Source: Streptomyces violaceusniger (GTDB lineage Bacteria > Actinomycetota > Actinomycetes > Streptomycetales > Streptomycetaceae). Taken from it: DNA of 64,000 bases. Of this stretch, positions 63,001 to 64,000 are shown piece by piece. Each line of letters starts with the position of its first letter. The stretch's first letter is position 1. The notes below the pieces were generated by a model. It had not been told where the DNA came from and did no database searches. It saw only the letters and a list, made by a program, of their open reading frames with translations. The position numbers and the translations under genes are program-made. The DNA is taken from positions 4,526,001 through 4,590,000 of the forward strand of contig BJHW01000001.1 of NCBI GenBank assembly GCA_005405945.1, given 5' to 3'.

Positions 63001-64000
63001 CCCGGCGAGACCGGACTCGCCGCCCGCCGCGACCGCGTCCACCGCGCGCCGCGCCGGGATCCGCACCAGACCGCGGAACAGGGGCGAGACCGCGCCACTG
63101 GCGGCCTGGGTGCGCAGCGCCGCGACATCCACCCGCATCGGCACCAACGACGCCTCGCGGACGGTCAGCGCGGTGTCGAGCAGCGCGAGGCCCTCGGCCA
63201 CCGGCAGCGGCGGCAGTCCGGCGCGCCGCATCCGGGCGATGTCGGCCTCGTCCAGGGTGCTGCCCATACCGGCCCCGGCCCACAGGCCCCACGCGAGCGC
63301 GGTGGCGGGCAGGCCCCGGGCGGCGCGGTGGCGGGCGAGGGCGTCCAGGAAGGCGTTGGCGGCCGCGTAGTTGCCCTGGCCCGGACCGCCGAACACACCG
63401 GAGGAGGACGAGAACAGCACGAAGGCCGCCAGGTCCAGCTCGCGGGTGAGCTCGTGGAGGTTCCAGGCCGCGTCCACCTTCGGGCGCATGACGCGGTCGA
63501 CGCGCTCGGAGGTGAGGGAGCCGATCACACCGTCGTCCAGCACACCGGCCGTGTGGACGACGGCGGTCAGCGGGTGCTCGGCCGGGACGGTGGCGAGGGC
63601 CGCGGCGAGCGCGTCCCGGTCGGCCACGTCACACGCCGCCCAGCGCACGCTCGCGCCCAACTCTGCCAGCTCGGTGGTGAGTTCGTCCGCACCCGCCGCC
63701 TCGCCGCCACGACGGCTCACCAGCAGCAGATGCCGTACGCCACGCTCGGCCACCAGATGCCGGGCCACCAGACCGCCCAGCGAACCCGACGCGCCGGTCA
63801 CCAGCACCGTGCCCTCGGGGGCGAGGCCCCGGGCCTCGTCGCCCTCCGGCTCCACGGCCACCCGCGCCAGCCGCGGCACGGACACCGCGCCCGCGCGGAT
63901 CGCCAGCTGCGGCTCGCCCGAGGCCAGCGCGGCGGGCAGCGCCCGTAGCGACTCGTCCGCGCCGTCGGTGTCCACCAGCACGAAGCGGCCCGGGTTCTCC
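57025..64000 (-). CDS. Gene A: type I modular polyketide synthase, 3' part (KR-ACP / KS-AT-DH-KR-ACP), 5' end outside window
   Basis: Multimodular PKS subunit of the cytosolic assembly line. The visible part, about 2,325 residues, enters inside a KR structural half and is open without any frameshift to a TGA at 57025-57027, the only gene here that needs no repair. Order: KR (63800-63270, NADPH motif TGASGSLGG), ACP (phosphopantetheine Ser codon 62860-62862), KS (62690-61420, TACSSS Cys, EAHGTGT and NLGHTQ His), malonyl-type AT (GHSIG near 60820, HAFH near 60525), DH (His near 59857), KR (58370-57830), ACP (Ser 57391-57393), then a C-terminal docking tail ending DEIFDLLDDELGLS. The stop lies 51 nt before gene B, suggesting co-transcription. 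The start codon is beyond the right edge; the GTG at 63981 is internal. The family assignment is certain; the product is not known. Confidence 0.95.
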   Translation of the reverse strand, partial: ENPGRFVLVDTDGADESLRALPAALASGEPQLAIRAGAVSVPRLARVAVEPEGDEARGLAPEGTVLVTGASGSLGGLVARHLVAERGVRHLLLVSRRGGEAAGADELTTELAELGASVRWAACDVADRDALAAALATVPAEHPLTAVVHTAGVLDDGVIGSLTSERVDRVMRPKVDAAWNLHELTRELDLAAFVLFSSSSGVFGGPGQGNYAAANAFLDALARHRAARGLPATALAWGLWAGAGMGSTLDEADIARMRRAGLPPLPVAEGLALLDTALTVREASLVPMRVDVAALRTQAASGAVSPLFRGLVRIPARRAVDAVAAGGESGLAGRLAGLSEPEQERLLLDLVRGQVATVLGYAGAETIGSGRAFKDLGFDSLTAVELRNQLNTVTGLRLPATLIFDYPDPQVLARHLRTELVGAQSTVVHTPVPVVAATDDEPIAIVAMSCRYPGGVTTPEELWQLLAAGEDGISRFPDNRGWDLEALYDPDPETQGTSYAREGGFLHDAAEFDPAFFGISPREALAMDPQQRLLLETSWEAFERAGIDPLSVRGSRTGVFAGVMYHDYGSRLHAVPNEVEGYLGTGSSSSVVSGRVAYTFGLEGPAVTVDTACSSSLVALHLAAQALRQGECSLALAGGVTVMFTPGTFIDFSRQRGLARDGRCKSFAAAADGTGWGEGAGMLLLERLSDARRNGHEVLAIVRGSAVNQDGASNGLTAPNGPSQQRVIRQALANARLTTGEVDVVEAHGTGTTLGDPIEAQALLATYGRERDAERPLWLGSVKSNLGHTQAASGVAGVIKMVLSMRHGLLPRTLHVDEPSPHVDWSAGAVSLLTEAREWPETGRPRRAAVSSFGISGTNAHAIIEQPPAPEPSEPAAEPEALPYVPVLLSARTEDGVRAQARRLRSRIAAEPRASLTDLGFSLATTRAALEHRVALVAEGHDEALGALDALARGEHPAQALRGVATEGKVAFLFTGQGSQRLGMGRELYGTFPRFAEALDEVCDALDPHLERPLKTVLFGEDAEALDRTGFTQPALFAVEVALFRLVEAWGLKADYVAGHSIGELAAAHVAGVLSLADAAKLVAARGRLMQELPAGGAMIAVQASEDEVAPLLTDRVSIAALNGPSSVVIAGDEDAATEIAADFEVKGRKTKRLTVSHAFHSPHMDPMLADFRKLAEGLTYNAPTIPLVSCLTGTVVSADEIRLPDFWVRHVRESVRFVDGVRTLREQGVTTYLELGPDGVLSAMGEDCLAETEAETGAGAGTGADGGVDTDAVFVPTLRGGRPEAQALATALAHLHVRGAAPDWAAVYAGRGARRVELPTYAFQRQRYWLDVGISVEDVISAGLDTADHPLLGAAVELPDTGGFVFTGRLSLLTHPWLADHAVMDTVLLPGTAFVELALRAGHEAGCDTVEELTLQAPLVLPEQGAVQLRLELAAADETGRRPLTLHSRREDVPADEPWLRHATGFLAPSGPEAPDEAVDLGVWPPAGAKALATEEFYEGAAAAGLGYGPVFQGLHAAWRRGEELFAEIRLDQGFEPQAAAYGVHPALLDAALHTLGLDPEGEGSEGARLPFAWTGVRLHAGGAASLRVRLRPGADGVSLHLADGTGAAVATIDGLVLRPLAAEQLDASRAAHHESLFRPEWTELSALSASATDIPLGERWVTLGAAPGFTVGGERLDDHEDLAALAASLDGGASAPDVVVAPLTGAASLTGVAPLTGTGGVAPLRATDGAAPLPATDGAALLTTTGGAASVADSARAAARGALDLVQNWLTDQRLADTRLVLVTRGAVAAAPGEDVADLAHTTAWGLVKSAQSENPGRFVLVDIDGTDASQRALPSVLATDEPQLALRSGTGHAYRLARVPAPADAPEPAGLGDPEGTVLLSGATGALGGLFARHLVAERGVRHLLLVSRRGGEAPGAAELAAELGALGAEVTWAACDTADRDALAATLAAIPAGHPLTAVVHTAGVLDDGVISSLTGERIDTVLRPKVDAAWNLHELTRDLDLAAFVLFSSAAGAFGSSGQGNYAAANTFLDALAQHRHAQGLPASSLAWGLWAAAEGMAGSLDTSDVTRISRGGFAALGQDEGLALFDAAGTLPEAVLVPIRVDTGALRGQAAAGLLPPLLRGLVRTPVRRSADTGATSGVVADSGAGSLATRLSGLSEAERDRELLEVVRGHVAAVLGHATPDDVDAGRGFLDLGFDSLTAVDLRNRLGAAAGLRLPVTLIFDYPTPTALAGYLREELGLDGAAGHQPVHAELDQLEAILATIAPDDIERPGITTRLRDLLSKWNETQSATDSTAEDREIQSATADEIFDLLDDELGLS
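57280..62690 (-). other. Gene A, last module: KS-AT(malonyl)-DH-KR-ACP
   Basis: The KS has all three catalytic residues (TACSSS, EAHGTGT, NLGHTQ). The AT has GHSIG and HAFH, predicting malonyl-CoA. A short Gly/Ala/Thr-rich insertion (ETGAGAGTGADGG) sits near the AT C-terminus at 60190-60245. The DH keeps His and Pro of HxxxGxxxxP but has Asp for the Gly (HAVMDTVLLP, codon 59842-59844), and keeps LLDAALH. The KR nucleotide motif reads SGATGALGG instead of TGxxGxxG; LDD, Ser and Tyr are intact. The DH-KR linker holds a degenerate Thr/Gly/Ala repeat (about 58740-58910). Predicted output is a trans double bond if the DH tolerates Asp. Confidence 0.9.
58740..58910 (-). repeat. Degenerate coding repeat in the KR linker of the last module of gene A
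   Basis: Loosely periodic G/C-rich DNA encoding variants of APLTGAAS, APLTGTGG, APLRATDG, APLPATDG and ALLTTTGG in succession. It lies between the post-DH segment and the LVQNWLTDQRL strand of the KR, the same site as the other expansions. Confidence 0.85.
62760..64000 (-). other. Gene A, first visible module (partial): KR-ACP
   Basis: Only the reductive end of the module is present. The KR has TGASGSLGG for NADPH, LDDGVIGSL (B-type LDD) and catalytic Ser/Tyr/Asn in FSSSSGVFGG followed by NYAAAN, so it should be active. The ACP has GFDSLTAVELRN with its Ser codon at 62860-62862. Whether the module also has AT, DH or ER is not visible, so its contribution to the chain is unknown. Confidence 0.93.

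Noticed and set aside
57013..63948. Very long open frames on the plus strand (for example here, and at 14019-19595 and 9847-14445)
   Set aside because: They are antisense shadows of the PKS genes. Extreme GC at third positions removes stops from the complementary frame, and the translations show no domain motif, only Arg/Gly/His-rich text.

Overview
The window is one continuous stretch of a modular type I polyketide synthase (PKS) locus from a very GC-rich actinomycete, most likely Streptomyces. The evidence is the strong G/C bias at third codon positions, the PKS family, and an interspersed repeat of Streptomyces type. Every real gene reads leftward on the minus strand. I name the five genes A to E in transcription order, from the right edge to the left edge. 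No tRNA, rRNA, regulator, transporter, tailoring gene, loading module or thioesterase is visible, so both ends of the assembly line lie outside the window.

Layout. Gene A (57025 to beyond 64000, 3' part only) ends a KR-ACP module and then carries KS-AT-DH-KR-ACP. Gene B (34680-56973) has four KS-AT-DH-KR-ACP modules, about 7,430 residues once repaired. Gene C (24973-34614) has two KS-AT-KR-ACP modules with methylmalonyl-type ATs and no DH. Gene D (7596-24916) has KS-AT-DH-KR-ACP, a fully reducing KS-AT-DH-ER-KR-ACP, and KS-AT-DH-KR-ACP. Gene E (below 1 to 7521, 5' part only) has KS-AT-DH-KR-ACP and then a KS and the start of a methylmalonyl-type AT. Gaps between genes are 51-74 nt. With the short gaps and matching docking ends, they look like one transcript and one assembly line, A to B to C to D to E.

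Predicted chemistry (inference): the second module of A plus the four of B would give up to five consecutive malonyl-derived, dehydrated units, that is, a conjugated polyene. Gene C would add two methyl-branched units. Gene D would add an olefin or ketone (its first KR is altered), a saturated unit and an olefin. Gene E would add an olefin and then a methyl-branched unit. This suggests a polyene macrolide, macrolactam or linear polyene with a branched segment. I cannot name the compound.

Two features dominate a second look. First, genes B to E contain about 18 one-base contractions, nearly all in G/C runs. Each breaks the frame inside conserved domains, and restoring one base repairs each. 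They look like sequencing or assembly errors, so each of these genes should be read as one CDS. Second, five modules carry a Streptomyces-type interspersed repeat at the same place (the linker between DH and the catalytic KR half), in the same orientation and the same translated frame. Other modules have short tandem-repeat expansions at the same site. Near-identical tracts shared between modules, and patches of visibly lower GC, point to gene conversion along the assembly line.
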